Below, one piece after another: positions 1 to 10,574 of a DNA stretch of 64,000 nt. Every line of letters starts with the position of its first letter. Positions within the stretch are counted from its first letter, which is position 1. The notes beneath the pieces were generated by a model that saw nothing but the letters and a program-made list of their open reading frames with translations, did not search any database and was not told where the DNA came from. The DNA is from Longirhabdus pacifica (lineage in GTDB: Bacteria; Bacillota; Bacilli; Paenibacillales; DSM-105158): positions 62,001 through 126,000 of the forward strand of contig NZ_QXJP01000002.1 of assembly GCF_004115085.1 (NCBI RefSeq), in the 5' to 3' direction. The translations under genes were made by a program, and so were the position numbers.

Positions 1-3000
1 CCGATTTCGATAGGTTGACCTAATGTAGTGTCTGTAGTATCTTTTTGCAACGATACTAATTGTTCTTGTCCTGTGTAAATAGGTTGAATTACCGTAGCAT
101 CACTATAATAATTTGCTTTTACATAAATGTTGTAAATGTTGTCTGTTGCTTTGATTAAAGCATTATCAATAGTAAGGTAAACGACTCTATTTCCACTTTC
201 TTCATAGTTATAATACATTTGGTTTACATTCAGTGTAATTTTACCTTGTGTGATTTTATACGCTTGTGGAGAAAGTAATTGTTCATTACCATCCTTATCT
301 AGAATGTAAACACCAGTAATTGCTGCAGCCCACTTCGCCCATTCTGGATCCGAGAAGACAACCTCACATTCACCATAACCAATCGTAATATTTAAGTCCG
401 GTTTTAGTTCAGGTGGTGCACCATTTACTATCACGTCAAACAGACTAGATTTACCAGCGTATTGCGATTGTATCTTAGCCAGTCCTGAAGCAACTGCAGA
501 AACCATTCCTGTGTTATCTACATTTGCAGTCTGTGGGGTATTTGAAGACCACTGGATGCCTAACTGTAGATTTTGATGATCAATGACCATACCGCCTTCT
601 TCATAGTCAAAATATTTTTCCATACCAGGAAGGAGCTGTTGACCATTACTAAGCATGATATCAGCGTACAATGTCATCGTATTATCATAATCTTTTTCCA
701 ACGTTAATGCATTATCTTCATCTTTGCCCTTATCATAAGTGATGCTGTACTGGTCTATGCCAACATCTTCTGTTTTTTGGTATATGTCTTGCCATACGCT
801 CGCAGATACATATCCAGTTGATTTAATGTCCAGATCATAAACACCATACGTATGTTGTGTTACGCTTCCGCTTATAGAAGAATCACTGTATCTCAACTCT
901 TTCGTATTTGCATCAATAGCAGCAAAAGCAGCCGCTGGTATCGTAATCACATTGTTAGCTGCAGTGAACGTGACTTCTTGGTTATCAAGATATACGCCAG
1001 TGATGTTTTGAAACCATGCTGCATCTTGTGGTGTAAATGTCACTTCAATATCTTGACCATCTGCATTGTTGGTGCTATCTTTGATGATCGTAGGGGTTTC
1101 CTTACCTACTTTTACATTCATCGTATCACTGTAACCACCAAAATCAGCAATGATATCCGTTTCACCATAGCCAATACCTGTTACCAGTCCTAAATCATCG
1201 ACTTCCACTACGTTAGTATCCAGAACAGTCCATGTTACAGTGGTACCTTCGACTGTTGTTGCATCCACATAATCGTTTTCTCCATTAGATACTAAGAACA
1301 TAGGGTAGTATTGTCTGCTATCTTGTAGTGTTAGTTCTTCTAGCTCTCTAATCGGTTTTATCCCCGTATTGTAATCCTTGAAATAATATAATCCAGCATC
1401 CGTTACGCTCACTTCCTTATCTGCAGTAACGATTCTTTGTTCCACAGACACAGGATCATATCCGGCTGCGTGAACGTCAATGTCGTACGCTGCATAATCG
1501 TATTCCAGTAGTGAAGTCACTTTGGAATTATCATTAGATGTTAAGGAATAGGCTAGATTGTTACTTCTTTTAGAATAAAACACCTTAGCGTCTAGCGTAA
1601 TACTATTTTCGTTAATACTGTACCATGCTATAGGAATAGGCTTGTCATCGATCATTAGCTTAGATATATTATTTTTCCAATAATCACTACCTGATGACAT
1701 TACAATTTCGATAGCTTCATTTGGTACATTGTTCGTTGTATCTGGGACTAATGTTCCAGCATCATATGATGGCGAGGAAGGATCATCGCTTCCACTTCCA
1801 CTGTTACTGCTTCCATCTCCTGATGGAGGTGAAAAGTCAATCACTTGTCCCTTCAATACTTCTTTACCATTCACGATAATTTTTTCAGCGTTATTCTTAA
1901 GTTTACCAATGGTACCTTCACCGGAAATAACCGATCCTTCAGCACCTGCTTCTACATCAATGTTGGATATGCTAGAACCTTTTTTAAGTACAAGCGTAGT
2001 TTCAGATTGTAAAATCATATCGTTAATTTTTGATGTATTCGCGATGGAGATTTTTGCACCATGTGCTTTAGAGAGTAACTCACTTATGGTGGAGCTCATA
2101 ATCGTCAATGATGTGGTGATCTGTGAGTTCACTTCTTGCTCCAATGCATCGATGACAGCTAATTCTTTTACAAAACAGTTTTCTAAAGTGACATTAAGTC
2201 CAACTTGGCTGTTAATATCAATAGAATCAAAGTCTCCTAAGAAAGAAACTTCACTGTTAATCGGAATGTTACCCGAAATTTCTGCATTGATAAAACCAGT
2301 ATTCCCTACATCAAGCTCTTCTTCTTCCAGAATAACGCCCGATTGAATGTCTACATTACTAATGTTCGTTGACCCACTGGCAACAAGACGAATGTTTCCG
2401 TCTTCCTTGTTGACAATTGTCTTTTGTGCTGTAGCGTCATTGAAATAAATACTGTTTTCTCCACCACCGGTCACAATAATGCTACCTTTAACGTCGACAT
2501 TATTTAAGTAGACTTCTCCTTCTTTTACTCCATCAGAAATATAAAGATTTCCACCAATCGTCATGTTCGTCAATGTGATATCTGGGTTGTTGACGATAAC
2601 ACTGTGACTAAAAGTTTGATCTTTATATGTCCCCGGCTCAGAAAATACATGTTCTACCATGTTGTCAAGTAATGCAATTGTTTCCGCTCTTGTGATGTAT
2701 TGCTGAGGACGCAGGTTCCCATCTTCATATCCATGTAAAAGATCTTGCGCTAACAATACGCTTAAAGCACTTTTGGCCTCATCGTTAATCAGTTGAGCAT
2801 CATGAAAAGATGTTAGTATCTGTTCATTACCTTCACCAGATAATTCAAAAACATCTTGCATGATGACACTAAATTGCTCACGAGTGATATAACCGTAAGG
2901 ATTAAAAGCATTCACTTCATCCTGCTGGATATATCCTGCCTGAACACCAATTAACGCATCTTGATAAAACCAATCATTTTGTTGTAAATCTGCAAACTGC

Positions 3001-3257
3001 TCACTGCTAAGCTTGTAATATCCAAAAATACTATTGATCATTCTGGATAATTCTGCTCTCGAAATCGGTTGATCCGGCTTAAAGGTACCGTCATCATAAC
3101 CGCTAACGACTCCATAGTTACTCCATGTTGAAATTTCTTTTTTCGCCCAGTGTTCTTGTTCTGAAGCTGTCACATCTACAAATGCTTGCACTGAGGACAC
3201 ATTGAAGAGTAACAAGAGAGCAACAATGAAAGAAATCATTTTGTTAAACGTTTTAAT
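1..3257 (-). CDS. S-layer homology (SLH) surface protein, C terminus cut by window edge
   Basis: Partial gene: the frame is still open at base 1, with about 1,085 residues visible. From the N terminus it shows a signal peptide (basic MKTFNK, hydrophobic core, cleavage likely after VQA), three SLH modules at roughly residues 25-215 (GYDDGTFKPDQPISRAEL, GYEDGNLRPQQYITRAE), a long stretch of short beta-strand-like repeats at about 215-480 suggesting a beta-helix, a Ser/Gly linker (GSSNSGSGSDD), and then Ig-like modules. Some of these resemble BIG2 (GLVTGIGYGETDI, GMVSAVASGLAKI) and alternate with modules of the former DUF1533 type (AAWFQNITGVYLDNQEV). SLH modules are known to bind cell-wall polymers, so the protein should sit on the cell surface. 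Its ligand is unknown. The start is unusual (see the ATT entry). An ATG six codons inside is the alternative but lies too far from the ribosome binding site. Confidence 0.9.
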   Translation of the reverse strand, partial: MKTFNKMISFIVALLLLFNVSSVQAFVDVTASEQEHWAKKEISTWSNYGVVSGYDDGTFKPDQPISRAELSRMINSIFGYYKLSSEQFADLQQNDWFYQDALIGVQAGYIQQDEVNAFNPYGYITREQFSVIMQDVFELSGEGNEQILTSFHDAQLINDEAKSALSVLLAQDLLHGYEDGNLRPQQYITRAETIALLDNMVEHVFSEPGTYKDQTFSHSVIVNNPDITLTNMTIGGNLYISDGVKEGEVYLNNVDVKGSIIVTGGGENSIYFNDATAQKTIVNKEDGNIRLVASGSTNISNVDIQSGVILEEEELDVGNTGFINAEISGNIPINSEVSFLGDFDSIDINSQVGLNVTLENCFVKELAVIDALEQEVNSQITTSLTIMSSTISELLSKAHGAKISIANTSKINDMILQSETTLVLKKGSSISNIDVEAGAEGSVISGEGTIGKLKNNAEKIIVNGKEVLKGQVIDFSPPSGDGSSNSGSGSDDPSSPSYDAGTLVPDTTNNVPNEAIEIVMSSGSDYWKNNISKLMIDDKPIPIAWYSINENSITLDAKVFYSKRSNNLAYSLTSNDNSKVTSLLEYDYAAYDIDVHAAGYDPVSVEQRIVTADKEVSVTDAGLYYFKDYNTGIKPIRELEELTLQDSRQYYPMFLVSNGENDYVDATTVEGTTVTWTVLDTNVVEVDDLGLVTGIGYGETDIIADFGGYSDTMNVKVGKETPTIIKDSTNNADGQDIEVTFTPQDAAWFQNITGVYLDNQEVTFTAANNVITIPAAAFAAIDANTKELRYSDSSISGSVTQHTYGVYDLDIKSTGYVSASVWQDIYQKTEDVGIDQYSITYDKGKDEDNALTLEKDYDNTMTLYADIMLSNGQQLLPGMEKYFDYEEGGMVIDHQNLQLGIQWSSNTPQTANVDNTGMVSAVASGLAKIQSQYAGKSSLFDVIVNGAPPELKPDLNITIGYGECEVVFSDPEWAKWAAAITGVYILDKDGNEQLLSPQAYKITQGKITLNVNQMYYNYEESGNRVVYLTIDNALIKATDNIYNIYVKANYYSDATVIQPIYTGQEQLVSLQKDTTDTTLGQPIEI

Positions 3258-3271
3258 ATTATTCCACCTCC
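3255..3271 (-). promoter_or_regulatory. Ribosome binding site positioned on an ATT start codon
   Basis: On the minus strand GGAGGTGG is followed after 7-9 nt by ATT, then AAA ACG TTT AAC AAA ATG. The first in-frame ATG (3239) lies about 27 nt from the GGAGG core, too far for normal initiation. Starting at ATT also gives the signal peptide a proper basic N terminus (MKTFNK). No in-frame ATG, GTG or TTG lies at the right distance. Confidence 0.55.
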
Positions 3272-3640
3272 AAAAATTTTTTTTACAATGAAAAATATGG
3301 ATATAAGATGTTCATCAACATTATATCCTACTTTTTTTTACAAAATAATAGACAATAAGACATAATTCTATACGTTAAAAATTGAAAGAAAAGACCTATA
3401 AACTTTTTAAATTACAGGATAAAGCAGATAAAAGTAGGTCATGTGACATAAGTTATCAGTATATTTAATCTTTTTATATAATTGTTTAATTTGTAAAAGC
3501 GTTTTAATTACATATCACACTTTTATGTATTTCAGAAGAAGTGAAATAATTTGCATCCAACAATATAATTTTATAGGGTAAAGACACTTTTTTCTTGAAT
3601 TCCTTTTTAAATTTCATAGAGATGGGAAAAACAACAAAAA
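3258..3640. other. Intergenic region upstream of the SLH gene, with palindromic promoter element at 3299-3328
   Basis: No gene was recognised in this AT-rich gap. On the minus strand a TATAAT -10 element (3325-3320) sits inside a hairpin. Its arms at 3299-3312 and 3317-3328 pair over 12 bp with a two-base bulge and a four-base loop. This could be an operator or a leader hairpin for the SLH gene, and no strong -35 is visible. The region 3360-3640 holds nothing else that could be supported. Confidence 0.4.
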
Positions 3641-3643
3641 AGA

Positions 3644-3664
3644 ACCAGACATCACGTATCTGGT
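3644..3664 (-). terminator. Hairpin terminator after the small acetyltransferase gene
   Basis: ACCAGA at 3644-3649 pairs with TCTGGT at 3659-3664. Read on the minus strand the stem is followed by a T-rich run (TTCTTTTTTG). The plus strand also has a T-run after the stem, so it may act in both directions. Confidence 0.6.
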
Positions 3665-3715
3665 CCTCCTTTTTATCTTCCTATACATTATTGTTTCTCT
3701 CTGCTGTATCCACAT

Positions 3716-3991
3716 TTACGTGGATGCTAGTACATCCTTATACTGCTCCACGTGTCGCATTCTTTTTACCACGTAAGAGCACGTAGGGATAATTTTATAT
3801 CCTTCATTCCTCGCATACTCCACTACTTTGTCTACAAGCTGCTCCGCAATGCCTTGACCTCGCATGCTTGGTGAAACAAAGGTGTGATCGACTACAATGT
3901 TTCCATCTTGAGGAACATAAGTAACCTCGCCTATTTCTTGACCATCTTTTTCCACGTAAAAACGATTACTGCCGTGTTGTATGTCTACCAT
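3716..3991 (-). CDS. Small GNAT-fold N-acetyltransferase (YjdJ-like)
   Basis: A 91-residue protein of the compact GNAT type (Gcn5-related, about 90-100 aa), which carries the acetyl-CoA binding core only. The core motif is visible as VSPSMRGQGIAEQLVDKVVE, followed by YARNEGYKIIPTCSYV, which matches the usual motif A and the following strand. The start ATG is preceded by GAGGCG at 5 nt. The substrate is unknown; members of this small family are mostly uncharacterised. The gene stands alone, in the same direction as the lipoprotein gene upstream, and ends in a hairpin terminator. Confidence 0.8.
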   Translation of the reverse strand: MVDIQHGSNRFYVEKDGQEIGEVTYVPQDGNIVVDHTFVSPSMRGQGIAEQLVDKVVEYARNEGYKIIPTCSYVVKRMRHVEQYKDVLAST

Positions 3992-4069
3992 GATTTCGCC
4001 TCAATTCGTTTTTAAGTATATTTTAACGCTAAACGAGGCATTTTGCTACTTTTTGGTTATCCATTGTAC

Positions 4070-5956
4070 TTATTCGCTAGCAATCATGTAGACAGCATCA
4101 TCACTTACTCCGATGACTCCTTCCGTCCATCTCATTTCATTATCTTGTAAAATATGTTCTACAATGACCTCTTCGGTTAATGTGTCAAAATTATATTGAA
4201 CTAAATCATACCCCTTTTCTTCGTTAGAAGATAAATACACGATACGATGTGATGATGGAACCCATTGAAAAGAAACATAACTATCGTTATTCCATGTTCC
4301 GACTTCTTTGTCCTCTTTAAAGATGTTCCAGTCAACGTTGTTTTCACTCGTCAATGTTATGACACCGTCATCGGAGTGAGAATGAGAAATCATACTTTCA
4401 TCTTGCATTTGTTCCATTGGATGCTGTGTTATTTCTTTTGTTTCCCAGTCATATTCATAAACGATCACATTGCTTTCTTCGTTTCTTAACTGAATAGAAA
4501 CAATGTCACCGTCATCTTTTATTTGTATTCTATTTTCCATGTTGTTGGTTACTTTAAATGTAACGTCTGTGTTACCTAATTCATGTTTTTCTATGCTACC
4601 ATCCTCTAAGTTGTATAAGACGAGTTCCATATCGGAAAACCATTGTTCTGTATCCTCTCCTGTATAGGAACGTTCTTCTCCTACAAGGAGCATAACAACA
4701 TCTTTATTATCATTAAACTTCGCCCCGTATACGTACCCATCTACTTTGATTTCAACCATGTCATCTTGTGGGAACAAGGATTCATACATTTCACCATCAT
4801 AATCATTAAGGAAAAATCCTCTTTTATCTGCATAAAACGTCCCTACACCCATGTAATTTTGGACCACATTTAAAACATGATTTTCATCAATGGTGAAAGG
4901 AGCCATTTGTTCTGTTTCCACATCGTAGAGGTAGTGTAATTGCGGAACAGATGCATCACATTCACAATAACCTAAACTTCGAGTTAAAATTATGTTTTGA
5001 TCATCTATCCTATATGATGGGGTGTAAAGATCATCCCAATTTGATGCTTTTTCAATAGTGGAGCCATCTAATGCTACGCTCCAAAGCTGCAATCCTTCTT
5101 CTACAACGACTTGCATCATGGATGCATATTGTTTCGTTTCTCCTAACTTGGTTTTAGAACCAGATGGATTGATTTCATACATTGGGAATAGAATATTATC
5201 ATCTGTTTCTACGTTGATGTACAGTGTCTGTTCATCTTCCCATTCGTACGTAACCACTTCATTTCCCTTCAATCGGTTCATGATTGCTTCTTCTACAGTA
5301 GATTGATTCATTGCTTCCGTAAATTCAAGTTTAAAATTTTGATGTTCTTTATGTACAGCTAATTTTGTTGGAGATTGTACAGCTGAGTTGGATACTAATG
5401 AAATGTTCACCCATTCTTCTTCTGCAGCTGAAGCGATACTTATTTCAAACGGTGTGATGTTTTCGAACCTTTCATTATTAACAGTTATAGAACCATTTAA
5501 ATCTATGGTATAGCTAACAAAAGTGATGAATGGATATGCGTTCGTGATTTTTTCATATATTTCATCTGCATCGAATGTAACATCTACAAGAAGGGATTGA
5601 TCGTCATTCCATTCAAATGATACATTTCCATTTCTTTGCTCGAGCTGACTTTTGATTGCATTTTCAACTGAAAGTTTATTCATTGCTACCGGAAATGTAA
5701 TCTCATACTGCTGTTCACTTCCGTTGATGGTAATGGGTGAAACTGCATCAGGATCTTTTGTGTATACAATGTTTATATCCCTTCCATCCAGTACTTTTAC
5801 TTCTTCTTCATTGCTTTGTTCTGCTTGTTCTTCCCCAATTTGCTGTGCATCAATATCTTCATCTGTCTCGGCTTCGTTTTCAGCACACCCACTTAAAAAC
5901 AGTACCCCCATTAAAACCATCATATAAATCCAAACTTTTTTTCTATTCACTTTCAT
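4070..5956 (-). CDS. Lipoprotein with two Ig-like domains and a propeller-like domain (paralogue 1 of 3)
   Basis: A 628-residue secreted protein anchored as a lipoprotein: the signal peptide ends in the lipobox LSGC (Cys24). A very acidic linker follows. Two Ig-like segments of the SbsA/Big_5 type then appear (about 85-165 and 200-290; each has 'hFxxAMNxxxVExAI' and 'FEW/YEW..Q.L'). The C-terminal half has repeating beta-strand blocks (LHYLYDVETEQM, LVLYNLEDGSIE, YEYDWETKEITQ) typical of a beta-propeller. It shares this half with the proteins at 8806 and 10575, including YADKRGFF, GYVYGAKF and a Cys-x-Cys (YCECDASVP) where the others have ICCH. No function is known for this family. Location outside the membrane is well supported; anything further is unknown. 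The gene follows the 73-residue membrane protein after 93 nt. Confidence 0.8.
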   Translation of the reverse strand: MKVNRKKVWIYMMVLMGVLFLSGCAENEAETDEDIDAQQIGEEQAEQSNEEEVKVLDGRDINIVYTKDPDAVSPITINGSEQQYEITFPVAMNKLSVENAIKSQLEQRNGNVSFEWNDDQSLLVDVTFDADEIYEKITNAYPFITFVSYTIDLNGSITVNNERFENITPFEISIASAAEEEWVNISLVSNSAVQSPTKLAVHKEHQNFKLEFTEAMNQSTVEEAIMNRLKGNEVVTYEWEDEQTLYINVETDDNILFPMYEINPSGSKTKLGETKQYASMMQVVVEEGLQLWSVALDGSTIEKASNWDDLYTPSYRIDDQNIILTRSLGYCECDASVPQLHYLYDVETEQMAPFTIDENHVLNVVQNYMGVGTFYADKRGFFLNDYDGEMYESLFPQDDMVEIKVDGYVYGAKFNDNKDVVMLLVGEERSYTGEDTEQWFSDMELVLYNLEDGSIEKHELGNTDVTFKVTNNMENRIQIKDDGDIVSIQLRNEESNVIVYEYDWETKEITQHPMEQMQDESMISHSHSDDGVITLTSENNVDWNIFKEDKEVGTWNNDSYVSFQWVPSSHRIVYLSSNEEKGYDLVQYNFDTLTEEVIVEHILQDNEMRWTEGVIGVSDDAVYMIASE

Positions 5957-6049
5957 TCCTCCTTATATATTTAATTTATCATAGATTTAGTTTGGATAAA
6001 AGATTTATTTTAAATGATTAATTTTAATTATGGATTTTAACACAAACCA

Positions 6050-6271
6050 TCAACTCTTATTATATTTTTTTAAAATAAACAGCTCTCTTATAAATGCACC
6101 TATTACAATAGAGGTAGTTATGACTACAAATAAACTTAAACTTCTCACAAATAAATATGGAGAGCTCACCGCTTGATAACTTTGGAAGATCAATATCGGA
6201 ATGTATAGAATACAATAAGCAATGATCCACTGTTTCTGTTTTTTATTTTTATCTTTATTTTTTGTTTTCAC
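6050..6271 (-). CDS. Small membrane protein, function unknown
   Basis: A 73-residue protein with a very basic N terminus (KTKNKDKNKKQKQ) and two predicted membrane helices (WIIAYCILYIPILIF and LFVVITTSIVIGAFI), which suggests an inside-facing N terminus. The start is GTG, seven bases after GGAGG. It lies 93 nt upstream of the lipoprotein gene in the same direction and could share its transcript. No family was recognised. Confidence 0.6.
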   Translation of the reverse strand: MKTKNKDKNKKQKQWIIAYCILYIPILIFQSYQAVSSPYLFVRSLSLFVVITTSIVIGAFIRELFILKKYNKS

Positions 6272-6344
6272 TTTCTGGCCTCCTTCAACAAAGCGTTAAA
6301 TCCCATTTAAGGTTTTATCTTCTGAATATTATATTCTGCAAAAC

Positions 6345-6386
6345 AAAAAAAACGCCTCTCACAGAAATATGTGAAAATGACGTTTT
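6345..6386 (-). terminator. Terminator of the collagen-like gene
   Basis: An imperfect inverted repeat (AACGTCATTTTCACA pairing with TGTGAGAGGCGTT on the minus strand) is followed by a run of eight T. It lies about 45 nt after the stop codon of the collagen-like gene. Confidence 0.7.
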
Positions 6387-6430
6387 TTAAGTTTCACTTT
6401 AAACATTTGAACATTATCGGACGTTTTAGT

Positions 6431-7813
<1,383 letters not shown>

Positions 7814-8234
7814 TGGTTTAACCTCCTTACATTATATTTAAAAGCTTATCCATTTGATTTGTTCAAAAATTTTAAATTGTAAATTAGTAGACTAATATAC
7901 AATGAAAAACAAGATTTTTATGCGAAAGATTTGCACTTTATTTTTCATAGGCATAAAAAGTTTCATATAACTATCATCATGTATTTTAAAAATTAATATT
8001 ACGAAATTAATATTACGAGCATGTCGTCCGATATGATTTACTATATGATATGATGGAGTAATATGATTGGATAAAATGTAATAGGAACTAAAAATAGTCA
8101 GAGGTGTAGCCAAGTGTTTTTGCACCTGAGGCGTAAATTTATTTCTCATTATTTCTTCATCTTATGATAAGTTGCAGAAACAAGTTCAACCAACTTATTA
8201 CCGCTATACATAAAAGTAGAAAGTGGGAGAAGCT
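7814..8234. other. Intergenic region with dispersed repeat R1
   Basis: AT-rich spacer between divergently transcribed genes. Apart from repeat copy R1 (8115-8211) and a short duplicated 'AATTAATATTACGA' near 7988-8008, no gene or clear promoter was recognised. Confidence 0.5.
8115..8211 (+). repeat. Dispersed structured repeat, copy R1 (partial unit)
   Basis: The 3' half of hairpin B (AGGCGTAAA, then ATTTCTTCATCT) is followed by the 32-nt hairpin A at 8167-8198 (arms ATAAGTTG / CAACTTAT) and a decayed stub of the next unit. It lies directly upstream of ysnE and would be in its leader if transcribed. Confidence 0.8.
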
Positions 8235-8690
8235 ATGTTTGTTAAAGTAGATGATTTGAAAAGTTGGGAAGTGCAACAATTAATCACTAGCCATTTAGAC
8301 GGAATGGCAGCACAATCCCCGCCTGAAAGCATTCATGCACTAGATTTACATTCATTACGTTCAAAAGAAATTACATTTTGGACCGTTTGGGAGAAAGATG
8401 ATTTATTGGGCTGTGGGGCATTGAAACAAATAGACGAAAAACACGGTGAGCTGAAGTCTATGAGAACCGCTGCAGCACATTTGCGAAAAGGTGTAGCACG
8501 AAAAGTGCTTGAACACATTATAGAAGAAGCGAAAAAACGAGGTTATGAACGCCTCAGTTTAGAAACAGGTTCAATGGATGGATTTGAACCTGCGAGAAAT
8601 CTATATGCTACTTATGGCTTTCAATATTGTGAACCATTTTCCACTTATACGCTGGACCCAAATAGTGTATTTATGACGAAACAAATATAG
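8235..8690 (+). CDS. ysnE: GNAT family N-acetyltransferase, YsnE orthologue
   Basis: A 151-residue GNAT acetyltransferase closely matching B. subtilis YsnE as I remember it. The shared stretches include SPPESIHALDL, EITFW, GCGALK, KSMRT, LRKGVA, ERLSLETGSM, FEPARNLY and DPNSVFMTK. The acetyl-CoA site is the LRKGVARKVLEHIIEEAKKR segment. YsnE has been linked to indole-3-acetic acid production in Bacillus; the true substrate is uncertain. ATG 8235 is chosen because GGGAG lies five bases ahead; a GTG at 8223 is in frame but overlaps the ribosome binding site. Repeat R1 ends about 25 nt upstream. Confidence 0.85.
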   Translation: MFVKVDDLKSWEVQQLITSHLDGMAAQSPPESIHALDLHSLRSKEITFWTVWEKDDLLGCGALKQIDEKHGELKSMRTAAAHLRKGVARKVLEHIIEEAKKRGYERLSLETGSMDGFEPARNLYATYGFQYCEPFSTYTLDPNSVFMTKQI

Positions 8691-8713
8691 CCACGTATGG
8701 ATTGTGGCAAAAT

Positions 8714-8792
8714 AAAAGAGACTGTGAGATGGTACAACCCTAACAGTTGTGTTACGCTAACTGTTAGGATAGCCACTTTTTCAGCCTCTTTT
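8714..8792. terminator. Bidirectional terminator between ysnE and the lipoprotein gene
   Basis: A perfect 10-bp stem (CCTAACAGTT 8739-8748 with AACTGTTAGG 8759-8768) is nested in an outer pairing of AAAAGAGACTG with CAGCCTCTTTT. T-rich stretches flank it on both sides, between two convergent genes. Confidence 0.75.
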
Positions 8793-8805
8793 CTTTATTA
8801 CCCTA

Positions 8806-10392
8806 TTATTTACTTAACTCTTGCGTTGTACCAACGTAAATCCAATCCCCAGTTACGCCTACGATATCCGTTCTCCAACCATACTCCATGTTGATAAGCA
8901 CTTCTTCTTTATCTTGATCTACATCGTAAACAACAACGTTAACACTAGAATCATCCAGCCATTGAAGATACGCTACCTTATGACTATCTTTTATCCAATG
9001 CTTAGCATATGGTTTTTCAACGAGTTTCTTAGCTCCTTCGTATATTTCCTCCCCATAAATTTGATATTGACCATCATCTGATTCATTAATTACCACATCA
9101 ACAAGATCTACTTGGGATGGCAACGTTTTAAATAGTACTTCGGAGCTTTTCCAATCATACTCATAATTCAAACTATTATAACTTTCCTGCTCCATCATCG
9201 TAATATATACTTTATTCCCATTATCAACTATAGGGACAGGATATTTATAACTATGCGCTACACCGAGCGGCACTTGACCTATTAATGCCTCTTGAATGGA
9301 TACGACGGTATCATCTTCTAATGAATAAATGACGAGATCCAAATCAGAGACATCTTCTTCTGTTTCTCCCACCACTAAAATAACATGTTGTTTTGCTTTG
9401 CTAAATATTGCGCCATGCACATAGCCTTCTGTGTTTATTTCTACTTGTTGTTGCATTGGGTCTTCTAACACGAATTGCTCATTTCCTTTTTCATAAAAAA
9501 ATCCACGCTTGTCAGCATAAAATGGAGCAAAACCAACATAGTTTGTCATCACATCGTCAAAATAATTATACTCATGTGGATATTCGTACATTTCATCATT
9601 GATCATATCATATACGTAATGGACATTTGGAACTTGATCATGACAGCAAATAGACACCCTTGGTCTAATTAAAGTAACATATTGATCATCAATAATCTGA
9701 TTTGGTTGATATAACTCATCCCAAGATGATACTTGCTCTACTTTAGACCCATCCACTGCAATTTTCCATAATTGTTCGTCATAAGGATCAAGCACAACTT
9801 CTAATGTTGGTGCTTCTAGTACCTGATCACCTGACTTCGTCTTTGCTCCACTTACATTTACATCATACATAAGAAAGTATTGTTCTTCGGAAATTGTATA
9901 ATCAACAGAAAATAGTAATGCGCTATCACTGGTCCAATGAAAGGTGAAAGTTGCATCTTGTTTATAAGCATCTATTTTATCTTTTTCTTCTCTTGTTATT
10001 TCATTGCCGCTCGGAGTAAAATTTTCCATTAATGCCGCTTCTACAGATGCACGATCCATATCTTGCTCAAATGTTAGCTGATAACTTTGGTTACCAGGAT
10101 AAACCGGAGCTTCGGTAGGGGCTTCAATTTGTGGTAATCCGTCTAATTGAATCGTTACCCATTTCTTTTCTACTTCCTCCGTCATCTCTTCTTCGTTAAT
10201 AGTTTCTGCTTGTTCTTCTTGTTCTTGCTCTACTTGGTCTTCCGCTATTTCATCATTCGCTTTTTCTTGTACAACCTCTTCTTGATTCTGTTTTTCATCT
10301 TCTCCAGAGGCTTCAGAACTACATCCACTTAGCACAAGTAAAAGTGAAAGGGATAATACTGCTGTCAACATAAATGTCATTCTTCTCTTCAT
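8806..10392 (-). CDS. Lipoprotein with Ig-like and propeller-like domains (paralogue 2 of 3)
   Basis: A 528-residue lipoprotein: the signal peptide ends in VLSGC (Cys24), followed by about 60 residues made mostly of Glu, Gln and Asp. One Ig-like segment (about 95-215; YQLTFEQDMDRASVEAAL, FHWTSDSALLFSV) precedes a propeller-like C-terminal region (VHYVYDMINDEMYEY, YADKRGFFYE, GYVHGAIFSK, DLVIYSLEDD, YDVDQDKEEV). It is closest to the protein at 10575, with long near-identical blocks, and both carry the double-Cys motif ICCH followed by QVPN. Function is unknown; extracellular location is supported by the lipobox. It lies 182 nt downstream of its paralogue in the same direction, which suggests tandem duplication. 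Confidence 0.8.
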   Translation of the reverse strand: MKRRMTFMLTAVLSLSLLLVLSGCSSEASGEDEKQNQEEVVQEKANDEIAEDQVEQEQEEQAETINEEEMTEEVEKKWVTIQLDGLPQIEAPTEAPVYPGNQSYQLTFEQDMDRASVEAALMENFTPSGNEITREEKDKIDAYKQDATFTFHWTSDSALLFSVDYTISEEQYFLMYDVNVSGAKTKSGDQVLEAPTLEVVLDPYDEQLWKIAVDGSKVEQVSSWDELYQPNQIIDDQYVTLIRPRVSICCHDQVPNVHYVYDMINDEMYEYPHEYNYFDDVMTNYVGFAPFYADKRGFFYEKGNEQFVLEDPMQQQVEINTEGYVHGAIFSKAKQHVILVVGETEEDVSDLDLVIYSLEDDTVVSIQEALIGQVPLGVAHSYKYPVPIVDNGNKVYITMMEQESYNSLNYEYDWKSSEVLFKTLPSQVDLVDVVINESDDGQYQIYGEEIYEGAKKLVEKPYAKHWIKDSHKVAYLQWLDDSSVNVVVYDVDQDKEEVLINMEYGWRTDIVGVTGDWIYVGTTQELSK

Positions 10393-10574
10393 ACTAAAAA
10401 ATTCCCCACCAATCTATTGATTTAAATATAAGTTTACTTCAAACTTAATTTTTAGTCAATAATATTGAAATGATAATTTTACTATATACAATTAGTCACC
10501 CTATGTTGGTTAAAAGCCTGTACGATACATTTATTTTGTAACATAAAAGTGTATTGCGCAAAGCGCAAAACATA

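Noticed and set aside
852-2346. Plus-strand frames of 113 and 205 residues
   Set aside because: They lie inside the large SLH gene on the other strand and show no start signals or known domains.
3493-3508. TGTAAAAGCGTTTTAA, resembling a CcpA cre site
   Set aside because: It fits the cre consensus only partly and lies far from any promoter I could identify.
7892-8149. 85-residue minus-strand reading frame before ysnE
   Set aside because: It overlaps repeat R1, is AT-rich, has no ribosome binding site and no recognisable domain.
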